From NCBI RefSeq assembly GCF_000374005.1, contig NZ_KB893139.1:1-64000 (forward strand): a stretch of 64,000 nt of DNA. The letters run 5' to 3'. Both the position numbers and the translations under genes were made by a program. Below the pieces are notes generated by a model. The model was not told the origin of the DNA. It ran no database searches and was given only the letters and a program-made list of their open reading frames with translations. Numbering within the stretch: position 1 is the stretch's first letter; each line of letters starts with the position of its first letter. The stretch comes from Kiloniella laminariae DSM 19542. GTDB taxonomy: Bacteria; Pseudomonadota; Alphaproteobacteria; Kiloniellales; Kiloniellaceae. This document shows positions 1-8,210 of the stretch, piece after piece.

Positions 1-144
1 GCAATCTTTGGATCGATGAAGCGGCTCTGGGGAATGGGCCGCTCCCGCTTTATGGGGCTGGCTCGAACCCATGTACACTTTACACTCGCAGCTATCGGAT
101 GGAATTTAAATAAGGGCGAAAGGTTTCGAAAAGCCTATGGGTAA
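1..144 (+). mobile_element. IS5-type transposase, C-terminal tail (5' part outside window)
   Basis: Frame 1 is open from the first base to a TAA at 142-144 and encodes 47 residues. It begins AIFGSMKRLWGMGRSRF and continues MGLARTHVHFTLAAIGWNL. This matches the last part of DDE transposases of the IS5 group, where a phrase like (E)xxFGxMKR...GLAR/K...HxxLxAxxxNL follows the final catalytic glutamate. That glutamate would lie just before base 1, so it cannot be checked. No terminal inverted repeat of the element could be assigned with confidence downstream. Whether the element is intact depends on sequence outside the window. Confidence 0.7.
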
Positions 145-180
145 AGCGACTAAACAACCCAAAATGATCTCTTTGTGACA

Positions 181-234
181 ACGAATAATGTGTAAAGCCT
201 TTGCTCGAAGCCAAAAGCATTACACATTATTCGT
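181..234. repeat. Perfect 15-bp inverted repeat (hairpin) downstream of transposase tail
   Basis: ACGAATAATGTGTAA at 181-195 is the exact reverse complement of 220-234, with a 24-base loop. It lies 36 bases after the transposase stop codon and before the small reverse frame at 238-354. It could be a transcription terminator, the edge of the insertion element, or an operator. The arms are AT-rich and no clear T-run follows, so a simple intrinsic terminator is not assured. Confidence 0.6.
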
Positions 235-237
235 AAA

Positions 238-354
238 TTACTCAGATAAAGACGTTTTGCTGAGGTCTCTTACAGTAAGTAAGTTGAAAAATTCTCCGGA
301 AACACTTCTTCGTTTTGGCTGAATTTTGATACAGCTGTTACAAATGTCAGTCAT
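238..354 (-). CDS. Possible 38-residue peptide
   Basis: A short reverse-strand frame starts with ATG at 354 and encodes a peptide beginning MTDICNSCIK, which contains a CxxC pair. Purine-rich AGAGAAGAGA lies upstream of the ATG. It is divergent from the LysR gene at 470. No family is recognised, and a frame this short could occur by chance. The rest of 145-469 holds the hairpin at 181-234 and presumably the promoter of the LysR gene; nothing else is evident there. Confidence 0.22.
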   Translation of the reverse strand: MTDICNSCIKIQPKRRSVSGEFFNLLTVRDLSKTSLSE

Positions 355-469
355 GATGTTCTCTTCTCTTTCTGATAATATAATCTTGTTGAACATGAAA
401 GAAATTTGCGCTTTTCCAGGCTGGATATCCAACTAAAATCCGATTACATTGCATAAGGAGGATTTATGT

Positions 470-1435
470 ATGGCGCCATCTCGATTGCCCCCCCTGTCAT
501 CGCTTCGGGTTTTTGAAGCGGCTGCCAGACATTGTAGCTTTACCCGTGCAGCGGAAGAACTGGGCATGACCCAGGCTGCTGTCAGTTACCAGATCAAGAT
601 CCTTGAAGAGCGGGTTGGGTCCAATCTGTTTTTGCGCAAGCCCCGGCAGGTGAGCCTGTCGGAAACAGGGTTGCGGCTGGCACCGGTGGTCAGTCAGGCC
701 TTTGATCTGCTGCACAATGCCTTTGCTGCAGAAGAAGACGACAGCCAGTCCCTGTTGACAATCTCGACGCTTCAGACTTTTGCCGCCAACTATCTGGTTG
801 AACGTATCGGGCGTTTTCAGATGGAACATTGCAACCTGGCCGTTCGGCTTGATGCCTCGCAGGAGATGCGAAATTTTGCGCGGGAAGAGTTCGATCTGGG
901 GATACGCTCAGGCATGGGAAACTGGTCGGGACTTGTCAATCATTTGCTAATGCCGGCATCCTTCACCCCGATGCTCAGCCCTGGATTGGCTGAAAGCATT
1001 GGGGGAATAAAAGAGCCTGCCGATCTGCTCAGGCTGCCGTTTATTGATGCAAGTGATCCCTGGTGGAAAGTCTGGTTTGATGCAGCAGGAACATCATTAG
1101 ATGATTTGAGCACACGCCCGAGGAACCGATTGGGGTCGCAGACACTTGAAGCCACAGCTGCCATGGCGGGACAAGGCGTCGCTGTTCTCACGCCGTTATT
1201 TTATCGCAAGGCGCTGAATGAGGGGAGTCTGATCCAGCCTTTCGATCTGGTTTGTAAAGATATTGAGGGCTGTGGATACTGGCTGGTCTATCCTGAAGCG
1301 CGCCGGAATTCACGCAAGATCAAAATCTTCCGCAGTTGGCTGGAAGCTGAATTGAAACAGAGCTTTATCAATGAGGAACTGGCGATTAAAGCACAGGGCT
1401 GTCTGAAAATATCAAAACCCCTGTCTGTTAGCTAG
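470..1435 (+). CDS. LysR-family transcriptional regulator (GcvA-like)
   Basis: A 321-residue DNA-binding regulator of usual LysR length. The N-terminal winged helix-turn-helix spans roughly residues 8-66 (LPPLSSLRVFEAAARHCSFT, then AAEELGMTQAAVSYQIKILE), which is the GcvA/AmpR-like form of the family. The remainder is a periplasmic-binding-protein-like effector domain. ATG at 470 is chosen over an upstream in-frame TTG at 449 because AAGGAGG at 455-461 sits 8 bases before it. The stop overlaps the stop of convergent znuB by 4 bases. The target is unknown; the divergent neighbour is only a doubtful peptide. Confidence 0.88.
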   Translation: MAPSRLPPLSSLRVFEAAARHCSFTRAAEELGMTQAAVSYQIKILEERVGSNLFLRKPRQVSLSETGLRLAPVVSQAFDLLHNAFAAEEDDSQSLLTISTLQTFAANYLVERIGRFQMEHCNLAVRLDASQEMRNFAREEFDLGIRSGMGNWSGLVNHLLMPASFTPMLSPGLAESIGGIKEPADLLRLPFIDASDPWWKVWFDAAGTSLDDLSTRPRNRLGSQTLEATAAMAGQGVAVLTPLFYRKALNEGSLIQPFDLVCKDIEGCGYWLVYPEARRNSRKIKIFRSWLEAELKQSFINEELAIKAQGCLKISKPLSVS

Positions 1436-2232
1436 GGTCGCACTGTGCGCAGCAGTGAGCCAGCCAGCAGACTGCCAAGAAACAACATCAACTGTGCGAC
1501 AACAACGGAAGGCCCCGAAGGGGTGTCCCACTGCAGTGAGCCAAACAGACCTGCGACGACAGAAGCGCCGCCGATCAGGGCGGCGATTGCCGCCATCTGT
1601 TCCGGAGTTCGGGCGAAGCGGCGGGCAGCCGCAGCGGGGATAATCAGCAGCGAAGTGATCAACAGGACCCCGACAACTTTCATGGCAATGGCTATGACAA
1701 TCGCCACTGTTACCATGAACAGGGTTTGGGTCAGGGTGATGTTGATGCCTTCAGCTCGGGCCAACTCCTCATGCAGGGTCAGGGCGAGCAGGTCTTTCCA
1801 GATATAGCCAAGCAACGCCAGAGCGATGGTGCCGCCGCCATAGATCCAGTAGATGTCTTCAAGGGTTACGGCGAGAACATCGCCAAAAAGGTAAGACAGC
1901 AGATCAACCCGATAGCCCTGTAACAGACCCAGCACGACAAGGCTGATGGCAAGACTGGAATGGGCAAGAATACCGAGAAGGGTGTCACTGGCGATACGTT
2001 TCTGGTGCTGGAACAGGGTGACCAGCAGAGCAATCATGATAGCCGTAGCAACGATCCCGAGCGTGAGATTAAAACCAAGCAGAAGGCCCAGTGCGACCCC
2101 GAGCAGGGCGGAATGAGCAAGGGTGTCGCCAAAGTAGGCCATGCGCCGCCAGACAACAAAACAGCCGAGAGGTCCAGAGATCAAGGCAACCCCAACCCCG
2201 GCGATCAGAGCCCGAAGCAGAAAATCTTCCAT
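1432..2232 (-). CDS. znuB: Zinc ABC transporter permease ZnuB
   Basis: A 266-residue integral membrane protein of the ABC-3 (ZnuB/TroC) family with about eight hydrophobic segments. It begins MEDFLLRALIAGVGVALISG and has the typical early LGCFVVWRRMAYFGDTLAHS segment. It forms the inner-membrane channel for zinc, powered by ZnuC and fed by periplasmic ZnuA. Its start lies two bases beyond the znuC stop, so it is the last gene of zur-znuC-znuB. Family assignment is firm. Zinc rather than manganese specificity is inferred from the adjacent Zur and the His-rich ZnuA. Confidence 0.93.
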   Translation of the reverse strand: MEDFLLRALIAGVGVALISGPLGCFVVWRRMAYFGDTLAHSALLGVALGLLLGFNLTLGIVATAIMIALLVTLFQHQKRIASDTLLGILAHSSLAISLVVLGLLQGYRVDLLSYLFGDVLAVTLEDIYWIYGGGTIALALLGYIWKDLLALTLHEELARAEGINITLTQTLFMVTVAIVIAIAMKVVGVLLITSLLIIPAAAARRFARTPEQMAAIAALIGGASVVAGLFGSLQWDTPSGPSVVVAQLMLFLGSLLAGSLLRTVRP

Positions 2233-2234
2233 GA

Positions 2235-3140
2235 TCAGTTTCTCTCTTTCCGGGCGGTTTCCGGTTCGTCAGGGTGGTGGCAATCAGACCCGTGTATGTG
2301 CTGATGGGCTTCTGTCCCGTCATGGGAGTGGTCATGCAGGTGATGATAGACCGCCAGTCCCGGTTTGGTCTGGCCGCCAAACAGGGCCAGATATTCCGGG
2401 CTGTCGCTGACCTGGGTCGGTGCACCGGAACAGCAGACATGTCCATTGATACAGACCACACGGTCGGTTTCAGCCATGACGATATGCAGGTCGTGGGAAA
2501 CCATCAGAATGCCAAAGCCGTTTTGTTCGCGCAGTCGGGAAATTAGGCGATAAAGTTCAGTTTGTCCCTGAAAATCAACACCTTGAACAGGTTCATCCAA
2601 AACCAGCAAGTCCGGTTTGCGTAGAATTGCCCGGGCCAGCAGAACCCGTTGAAACTCGCCCCCTGACAGACTCTGTACCGGCTGTTCCAGGGTTTGTGCT
2701 GCACCGACACTGAGCAGGGCTTCCTTGCGGTCGGCAAGAGAATGGGGAGACGGGATTGAAAGGAAGCGCTCGACGGTCATGGGCATGATCGGGTCAATGT
2801 TCAGTCTTTGCGGTACATAACCGATCACCAGTCCATGACGACGCCATACCTCGCCCTTGCTTGGCCTGATTGCCTGCAAGAGGGCCCGGATCAAGGTTGA
2901 TTTTCCCGCGCCATTGGGGCCGATCAGTGTAACAATCTCGTTGCGATGAACGGTAAGGTTTACCTGGTCAAGGGCAACACGGCCACCAAACTCCACGGTC
3001 AGATCACTGGCCTGGATCAGAGGTTCTCCACTGGCAGGGTTTACACTGCTATGATCATGTCCACAACCGCAGTCCACTTCACTTTGGAGAAGGGGAGATG
3101 TTGGGGAACCGTTTTTTTGACTTGCCACTTCTCTGACCAT
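2235..3140 (-). CDS. znuC: Zinc ABC transporter ATP-binding protein ZnuC
   Basis: A 301-residue ABC ATPase. Walker A is GPNGAGKSTL, the signature is LSGGEFQRVLLARA and Walker B is LLVLDEPVQGVD, followed by a switch histidine (MVSHDLH). It has an N-terminal extension of about 40 residues with a Cys/His cluster (CGCGHDH) and a His-rich C-terminal tail (HHLHDHSHD...HQHIH). The tail is common in alphaproteobacterial ZnuC and may bind zinc. It energises ZnuB and lies between zur (98 bases upstream) and znuB. The extension could mean that the true start is internal, but the Cys/His cluster looks functional. Confidence 0.93.
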   Translation of the reverse strand: MVREVASQKNGSPTSPLLQSEVDCGCGHDHSSVNPASGEPLIQASDLTVEFGGRVALDQVNLTVHRNEIVTLIGPNGAGKSTLIRALLQAIRPSKGEVWRRHGLVIGYVPQRLNIDPIMPMTVERFLSIPSPHSLADRKEALLSVGAAQTLEQPVQSLSGGEFQRVLLARAILRKPDLLVLDEPVQGVDFQGQTELYRLISRLREQNGFGILMVSHDLHIVMAETDRVVCINGHVCCSGAPTQVSDSPEYLALFGGQTKPGLAVYHHLHDHSHDGTEAHQHIHGSDCHHPDEPETARKERN

Positions 3141-3237
3141 TTTGGCCGTGTTTCCTTGTTTTATCTGGTCTTGCAGAAATGCTCAGGTGTTTTAAGCACC
3201 GGCTTAATGATAAAAAGCCTCTACTGAATTCGGATCT

Positions 3238-3735
3238 CTACGAATTGGGGCGGCAGTCCGGGCAGGTGCCTCTGACTTCAAGGGTACGCTGCTCTGGACG
3301 GAAGCCCAGTGTTGCAGCCTTGGTCACAATCGCCTGATCAATTGCCTCGTCATGAACCTCGGCAGCACAACCGCAGTCCGTGCAAATCAGAAACAGTCCG
3401 GCATGTTCCTCGGCGGGGTGGGCGCAGCCGACGTAGGCATTCAGCGATTCAATCCGGTGGATCAGGCCCTGCTCCATCAGGAACTCGAGAGCCCGATAGA
3501 CCGTCGGTGGGGCCGTTTTGCCGCTTTCCTGGGATAATTTCGACAGGACATCATAAGCTCCGACAGGATGATGGCTTTCCCAGATCAGCTCAAGTACCCG
3601 TCGGCGAGCCGGGGTAAGGCGTACACTCCGCGACAGGCACAGCTTGTCTGCCACCTTCATGGCGGTATGAATACAGCGCCCGTGATCGTGGTTGTTGGTA
3701 TCAAAAGAAAGAGAAACGGTGTCGAAGTTTTTCAT
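3238..3735 (-). CDS. zur: Fur-family zinc uptake regulator Zur
   Basis: A 165-residue Fur-family repressor. It has an N-terminal winged helix (LTPARRRVLELIWESHHPVG, then AYDVLSKLSQESGKTAPPTV) and a C-terminal dimerisation domain. Two CxxC pairs (CTDCGC and the final CPDC) match the structural zinc site. With zinc bound it should repress the flanking zinc uptake genes. It is divergent from znuA, with a Zur-type palindrome in the 104-base gap, and first in an operon with znuCB, so one site could control both directions. Confidence 0.92.
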   Translation of the reverse strand: MKNFDTVSLSFDTNNHDHGRCIHTAMKVADKLCLSRSVRLTPARRRVLELIWESHHPVGAYDVLSKLSQESGKTAPPTVYRALEFLMEQGLIHRIESLNAYVGCAHPAEEHAGLFLICTDCGCAAEVHDEAIDQAIVTKAATLGFRPEQRTLEVRGTCPDCRPNS

Positions 3736-3771
3736 GGCTCTTTAAATATCGTGTCTTGACAGAACTGTAAA

Positions 3772-3786
3772 TGTTATAACATAACA
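3772..3786. promoter_or_regulatory. Zur-type operator between zur and znuA
   Basis: TGTTAT-AAC-ATAACA is a perfect inverted repeat with a 3-base centre in an AT-rich gap. It resembles the known Fur-family Zur boxes of proteobacteria, built around (A)TGTTATA...TATAACA(T). It lies 36 bases upstream of the zur start and 53 bases upstream of the znuA start, where it can cover both divergent promoters. Confidence 0.8.
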
Positions 3787-3839
3787 ATATTATATTTTTC
3801 AAAATAATTCGTAAACTATGATTCGTTCGAGGAACCCCA

Positions 3840-4976
3840 ATGTCCCGTTTTTCCAGGCTAACATCCGCTGCTTTATTGAGCCTCATGCCGAAGAAATCGT
3901 TTTCAACCCTGTTCGCCCTGCCATTGGGAGTTCTGATAACCGGGAGTGCTCTGGCCGATGAAGCTCCCCGAGTTGCTGTTTCGATTTTGCCGATCCACGC
4001 GCTGGTCCAGTCGGTAATGGAAGGGGTAGGAGAACCCGAGCTTTTGATTGACCAGGGCGCTTCTCCGCATGGTTATAGTCTGCGTCCCTCCCAGGTGCGT
4101 GCCCTCAACTCGGCTGATCTGGTGGTCTGGGTTGGTGAGGGTATGGAAACATTTCTGGTGAAGTCCCTGCATCAGAAAGCTGAAAATGGTGGGACGGGTC
4201 ATGCGCTTGAGCTGATGGATATTGCTGGTATTACGCTTTTGGAAAATCGGACGGCCGGGGCATGGGAAACCGAAGAAGGGCACAATCACGCGGAAGAAGC
4301 AGAAGGACATGATCATGCTGGGCGAGCAGAAACTGAGCCCGACCACGATCAGGACGACGACCACGACCACGACCACGACCACGATCGTGGGCCGGGGCAT
4401 GATGCGCATAGCGAAGAGGCCCACCATCATGACGAAGATCATGATCATAATCATGGAAAGTATGACTCCCATATCTGGCTGTCGCTTGATAATGCAGCGG
4501 TGATTGTCGCCCGGGTTGGGGAGGAGTTGGCGCGGATTGATCCTGCTCATGCCGAGATTTATGCGGCAAACGTCAGTAAAACCCAGGCTTCTTTGGTCGT
4601 TTTGAAGCAGGATATTGCCGGGAAACTCGCCCCGGTTTCCACAAAGCCCTATCTGGTGTTTCATGATGCTTATCAATATTTTGAGCAGACTTTTGACCTG
4701 AATGTCGTCGGAGCTGTGACGCTTAATCCTGAACGTAAGCCCGGAGCAAAGCGCTTGAGTGAACTGCGTCACCTGCTTGAGGAAAGTGGGGCGGTCTGTG
4801 TGTTCCGGGAACCACAGTTCCAGCCTGCGGTGGTTGAGGTGTTGAGCGAAAACCTTCCTGTAGAGATTGGCGAACTTGATCCTCTTGGCGCAAGCCTGGA
4901 AAAAGGGGCTGATGCCTATCCGCGCCTGATGAAGGGACTGGCAGATTCTCTATCGGGCTGTCTGTCGAAAAAATAG
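3840..4976 (+). CDS. znuA: Zinc ABC transporter substrate-binding protein ZnuA
   Basis: A 378-residue periplasmic protein of the cluster A-I family. The N-terminal signal peptide ends near SALADEAP. The metal-binding fold includes an early His (ILPIHALVQ), HGYSLRPSQ and a later HDAYQYFEQ. A central loop, about residues 145-215, is extremely rich in His, Asp and Glu with DHDHDHDH runs; such loops mark zinc rather than manganese binders. GAGGA lies 7 bases before the ATG. A second in-frame ATG at 3885 would also leave a signal peptide and is the main alternative. It delivers zinc to ZnuBC. Confidence 0.93.
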   Translation: MSRFSRLTSAALLSLMPKKSFSTLFALPLGVLITGSALADEAPRVAVSILPIHALVQSVMEGVGEPELLIDQGASPHGYSLRPSQVRALNSADLVVWVGEGMETFLVKSLHQKAENGGTGHALELMDIAGITLLENRTAGAWETEEGHNHAEEAEGHDHAGRAETEPDHDQDDDHDHDHDHDRGPGHDAHSEEAHHHDEDHDHNHGKYDSHIWLSLDNAAVIVARVGEELARIDPAHAEIYAANVSKTQASLVVLKQDIAGKLAPVSTKPYLVFHDAYQYFEQTFDLNVVGAVTLNPERKPGAKRLSELRHLLEESGAVCVFREPQFQPAVVEVLSENLPVEIGELDPLGASLEKGADAYPRLMKGLADSLSGCLSKK

Positions 4977-5135
4977 CTAACCTCCCGGGCAAGCTTGGAT
5001 ATTGTCGTTTACTTGTTCCTGTAATTGGTGTGAATATGCCTGCGCATGGCGATTTGAAAGGGCAGGGTGCCCCCGCGATGGAGGCTGACTGCTTCCCGCT
5101 TCGTCATTTGGCTGCTTTGCTACCGGGAGGGGATA

Positions 5136-5810
5136 ATGGGAAAAACGATATTGGCTGCTCTGATGATGAGCCTGGGGATCGCTACAGCGTCTGCAGACGA
5201 GGTTGTCATTGGCTCGGTTGAAAAGGAAATCGGCAAGGATGAGGTCGCAAGTGTGTCGATCTATTTCCTTGCCGATGTTTCCATGCCCAGTGTCAATGAA
5301 CTGGTGCTGGATCTGCACAATATCGAGATGAATTACCCCAATGTTAAAAATATCTATCTGTTGATCAGCAGCTACGGTGGAGACATGGATGCAGGGTATA
5401 TTGCCTATCAGGCGATCCGCAGCATGCCTGTGCCGGTAACCACGATCAATCTTTCGGATGTCAGCTCAGCCGCGACCATGCTTTATTGTGCAGGAACGCG
5501 TCGCTTGGGTGTAGACAGTTCCTACTTCCTGCTGCATCCGGCCAAGATCCGTGATTCCTCCTGGCAGGACCCAACGGCGATTTCGCAACTTCTTCAGGAA
5601 AACAAGCGCTATAACAGTCTGTTTAAAAAGATTTATGGCAGCTGTACCAGCTTTAACGAGAGCGAGATCGAGGCCTTCCTCAACAGCGAAAGCAATCGCC
5701 TGTATATCTCCCAGGAAGAGGCTATCTCCCGTAAATTATCGACCGGTGTTATCGACAAGCTCCCGACCAGCGAGTTGGTCTACACCATTCGGGATGACTA
5801 TTCCAACTAG
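5136..5810 (+). CDS. Secreted ClpP/crotonase-fold serine protease-like protein
   Basis: A 224-residue protein with a cleavable signal peptide (MGKTILAALMMSLGIATASA, then D), so probably periplasmic. The body has the ClpP/SppA-type fold. It has a glycine-rich strand (LLISSYGGDMDAGYIAYQAI), a nucleophile-elbow-like SDVSSAATMLYCAG with the likely catalytic serine, and FLLHPAKI with the likely catalytic histidine, in the order seen in ClpP. ATG at 5136 is chosen because GGGAGGGG at 5125-5132 precedes it. Cytosolic ClpP has no signal peptide, so this is not the housekeeping protease. The substrate is unknown. It stands alone between znuA and a reverse-strand gene. Confidence 0.75.
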   Translation: MGKTILAALMMSLGIATASADEVVIGSVEKEIGKDEVASVSIYFLADVSMPSVNELVLDLHNIEMNYPNVKNIYLLISSYGGDMDAGYIAYQAIRSMPVPVTTINLSDVSSAATMLYCAGTRRLGVDSSYFLLHPAKIRDSSWQDPTAISQLLQENKRYNSLFKKIYGSCTSFNESEIEAFLNSESNRLYISQEEAISRKLSTGVIDKLPTSELVYTIRDDYSN

Positions 5811-5850
5811 ATGACAAACACGATAATCGAGGCTTGGGCCATGGCTGATT

Positions 5851-6087
5851 TTAGGGCCAGCTGTCGCGAATGGACAATTCCATGCAGCAGATAGGGTTTT
5901 CCTGATCCGTGTTCTGCAGGTATAGAAGAGACTTCACTGGCTGGCGTTTGTCCAAAGCAGTATCTGCTATATCCCGAACAACGGGATAAGCGATCCGGTT
6001 TTCGGAAGCCGATGAAAAAAGAAGCCGCAACGGGTGTGCGGGACTGAGGTTAGGCAGGAGCCTGAGAAAGACGATCTTGAGCAGTGC
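5851..6087 (-). pseudogene. Protein-like open frame without a clear start
   Basis: In this 295-base gap between two genes one reverse frame stays open for 78 codons and ends with TAA at 5851-5853. The translation (…LLPNLSPAHPLRLLF… YPVVRDIADTALDKR … PVKSLLYLQNTD…) looks like a folded protein rather than noise. No ATG precedes it, and an in-frame stop at 6088-6090 closes it upstream. It might be the remnant of a gene cut at its 5' end, or chance. No family is recognised. Confidence 0.22.
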
Positions 6088-6110
6088 TCAGGGAGGCTGT
6101 CTTTCTCAGG
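6061..6110. repeat. Perfect 12-bp inverted repeat overlapping the end of the HIT gene
   Basis: CCTGAGAAAGAC at 6061-6072 is exactly complementary to 6099-6110. The 26-base loop contains a smaller palindrome, GAGC-AGT-GCTC. The right arm contains the stop codon of the HIT gene (6106-6108). It could act as a transcript 3'-end structure, but no T-run follows on either strand. Confidence 0.6.
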
Positions 6111-6549
6111 TTGAGAGCTTCCCGTCCCCGATTGCGGCTTCAAGTTTTAGCAGGAGAACGCTGCTTGCTTCATCGCTGTAGGCAAGCGGCGCTCCAACGC
6201 CCCAGACCGGACCCGGCCAGGCCGGGTCGCTCTGTGAACGTGCGATAACATGGATGTGCAGTTGCGGAACCATGTTGCCCAAGGCGGCAACATTGATCTT
6301 GAAAGCCGAAAAATCCTGCACCAGAACCTCGGAGACCTTGCGAACTTCTTCCATGACGGCAGCGAGTTCTGTCGCCCCCAGATCGTGCAGTTCGCGCAAG
6401 CCATTGCTCCGCGGTACCAGAATAAGCCAGGGATAGCGACTGTCGTTCATCAGCAGGACCCGGCAATGCTGCAGGTCTGTGACAAGAAGCGTATCGGCTT
6501 TCAGGCGTGGATGCAGATCAAAGGTTTCGCTCAAGGTTCTTTTGTCCAT
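6106..6549 (-). CDS. HIT-family nucleotide hydrolase
   Basis: A 147-residue histidine-triad protein. QLHIHVIAR near residue 96-104 is the HxHxH-like catalytic triad, although the last triad position is not His: the motif reads H-I-H-V-I-A-R. The upstream WLILVPR and LHDLG segments match bacterial HIT proteins that hydrolyse dinucleoside polyphosphates or AMP conjugates. It is cytosolic and lies 111 bases after the betB stop would be read, on the same strand as betB. The degenerate final histidine makes the exact reaction uncertain. An inverted repeat overlaps its 3' end. Confidence 0.82.
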   Translation of the reverse strand: MDKRTLSETFDLHPRLKADTLLVTDLQHCRVLLMNDSRYPWLILVPRSNGLRELHDLGATELAAVMEEVRKVSEVLVQDFSAFKINVAALGNMVPQLHIHVIARSQSDPAWPGPVWGVGAPLAYSDEASSVLLLKLEAAIGDGKLST

Positions 6550-6660
6550 GTTGTCGTCAGGGTTTCTGAGGGGTGCTGTTCTTGAGTGCGCCTTCAGAAA
6601 CCAGTTGTTTTCGACCCTCTGGAAAGGGCCTGGTAAAAGTGATCAGGCAACAGACTGGCC

Positions 6661-8127
6661 CTAGTAAGGGCAGTCCACGTCCCCCATTTCCACATAAACC
6701 GACTTCAACTGAGTGAAGTGGTCCACTGCAACAGTGCCGTTTTCACGTCCGATGCCCGATTGCTTGTAGCCACCAAAGGGCATTTCTATCGGGGTGATGT
6801 TGTAGTTGTTGATCCAGCAGGTACCTGCCTCGAGGTTGGCGATGACGCGGTGGGCGCGGGTGATGTCCTGGGTAAAGACCCCGGCGGCAAGACCGAACTG
6901 CGTGTCGTTTGCCGCAGCGACCACTTCATCTTCATCGCTGAAGGTGATGACGGACATGACAGCACCGAAGATTTCCTCGCGGGCAATGCGCATGTCCGCT
7001 GTGACATTGGTGAAGACTGCGGGCTGGAGGAAGTTGCCTTTTTCAAAGCCTTTCACGGTTACCTGCTTGCCACCATAGGCGAGGGTTGCGCCCTCTTTCT
7101 GTCCGATCTCGATGTAACCGAGTACCTTTTCCATGTGATCGCGGTGGATCAGGGAGCCAACCTGGGTCTCCGGGTTCATCGGATCGCCGATGATCATTTT
7201 CTCGGTACGGGCAATCAGCTTCTCAATGAACTTGTCCTTGATGTCCTTGTGAACATAGACACGGGTGCCGTTGGAACAGATTTCACCCTGGGTATAGAAA
7301 TTTGCCAGCATGGCGGCGGAGACCGCGTTATCGAGCTTGGCATCCTCAAAAACGATCAGCGGGGACTTCCCGCCCAGTTCAAGTGTGACGTGCTTGAGGG
7401 TCTTGGCCGCTGATTCCATCACGCGTTTGCCCGTTGGCACAGAGCCCGTCAGGGAGATCTTCTCGATGCCCTCGTGTTCTGCCAGCATCTGTCCAACCGG
7501 ACCAAGACCGGAAACCACATTGAAGACGCCGTCAGGCAGTCCGGCTTCGGTGTATATCTCGGCCAATTTCAGTGCGGTCAAGGGGGTGACTTCCGACGCC
7601 TTGTAGACCATGGCATTGCCACAGGCGAGAGCGGGAGCAGATTTCCAGCAGGCGATCTGGATCGGGTAGTTCCAGGCGCCAATCGCACCACAAACACCCA
7701 AAGGCTCCTTGCGGGTGAAGGCAAAATTGCCGTTGGCCAGTTGGATGTGCTCGCCGTTCAGCGAAGCGGCAAGCCCGGCAAAATATTCAATGCATTCCGC
7801 GCCGGATTCAACGTCGACACAGTTGGCTTCCTGCAAGGGCTTCCCTGTATCCGTGACTTCCAGCGCTGCCAGTTCATCGTTGCGTTCACGCAGCAGCGCC
7901 ACGGCCCGCAGCAGAATACGGCTGCGCTCTGTCCCGCTCATCTTTGACCAGACTTTAAAGCCCGCCTTGGCTGCGGCAACGGCTTTGTCGACATCTGCTG
8001 CCGAGGCGATCTGTACGTCGCAAATCACTTCGCCTGTTGCCGGGTTGATGGTTTCAAAGGTCTGTCCCGAGGTGGCATCCACGTACCCGCCATTGATGTA
8101 AAGTTTTTGGGTGGGGAGCTTACTCAT
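6661..8127 (-). CDS. betB: Betaine aldehyde dehydrogenase
   Basis: A 488-residue NAD(P)-dependent aldehyde dehydrogenase oxidising betaine aldehyde to glycine betaine. The catalytic cysteine is in [17 protein letters not shown] and the general-base glutamate in [24 protein letters not shown] and the C-terminal [15 protein letters not shown] are typical of BetB. Length and opening ([14 protein letters not shown]) match the family closely. It follows betI on the reverse strand with an 83-base gap. The usual partner betA, choline dehydrogenase, is not in the window. Confidence 0.95.
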   Translation of the reverse strand: MSKLPTQKLYINGGYVDATSGQTFETINPATGEVICDVQIASAADVDKAVAAAKAGFKVWSKMSGTERSRILLRAVALLRERNDELAALEVTDTGKPLQEANCVDVESGAECIEYFAGLAASLNGEHIQLANGNFAFTRKEPLGVCGAIGAWNYPIQIACWKSAPALACGNAMVYKASEVTPLTALKLAEIYTEAGLPDGVFNVVSGLGPVGQMLAEHEGIEKISLTGSVPTGKRVMESAAKTLKHVTLELGGKSPLIVFEDAKLDNAVSAAMLANFYTQGEICSNGTRVYVHKDIKDKFIEKLIARTEKMIIGDPMNPETQVGSLIHRDHMEKVLGYIEIGQKEGATLAYGGKQVTVKGFEKGNFLQPAVFTNVTADMRIAREEIFGAVMSVITFSDEDEVVAAANDTQFGLAAGVFTQDITRAHRVIANLEAGTCWINNYNITPIEMPFGGYKQSGIGRENGTVAVDHFTQLKSVYVEMGDVDCPY

Positions 8128-8210
8128 GATCGCGTGTCCTTAAGGTCTGATGTCGCATTAACTTACGTGCATGTTTTAAAACGGGGGGCTGATTACAAGG
8201 CAAGCGGAGC

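Noticed and set aside
4358-4385. Possible CRISPR or satellite repeat
   Set aside because: The repeat unit is six bases, lies inside znuA and encodes His-Asp; there are no spacers.
4222-4569. Overlapping frames within the His-rich part of znuA
   Set aside because: They are produced by the low-complexity repeat of znuA and encode Thr- or Gly/Arg-rich artefacts.
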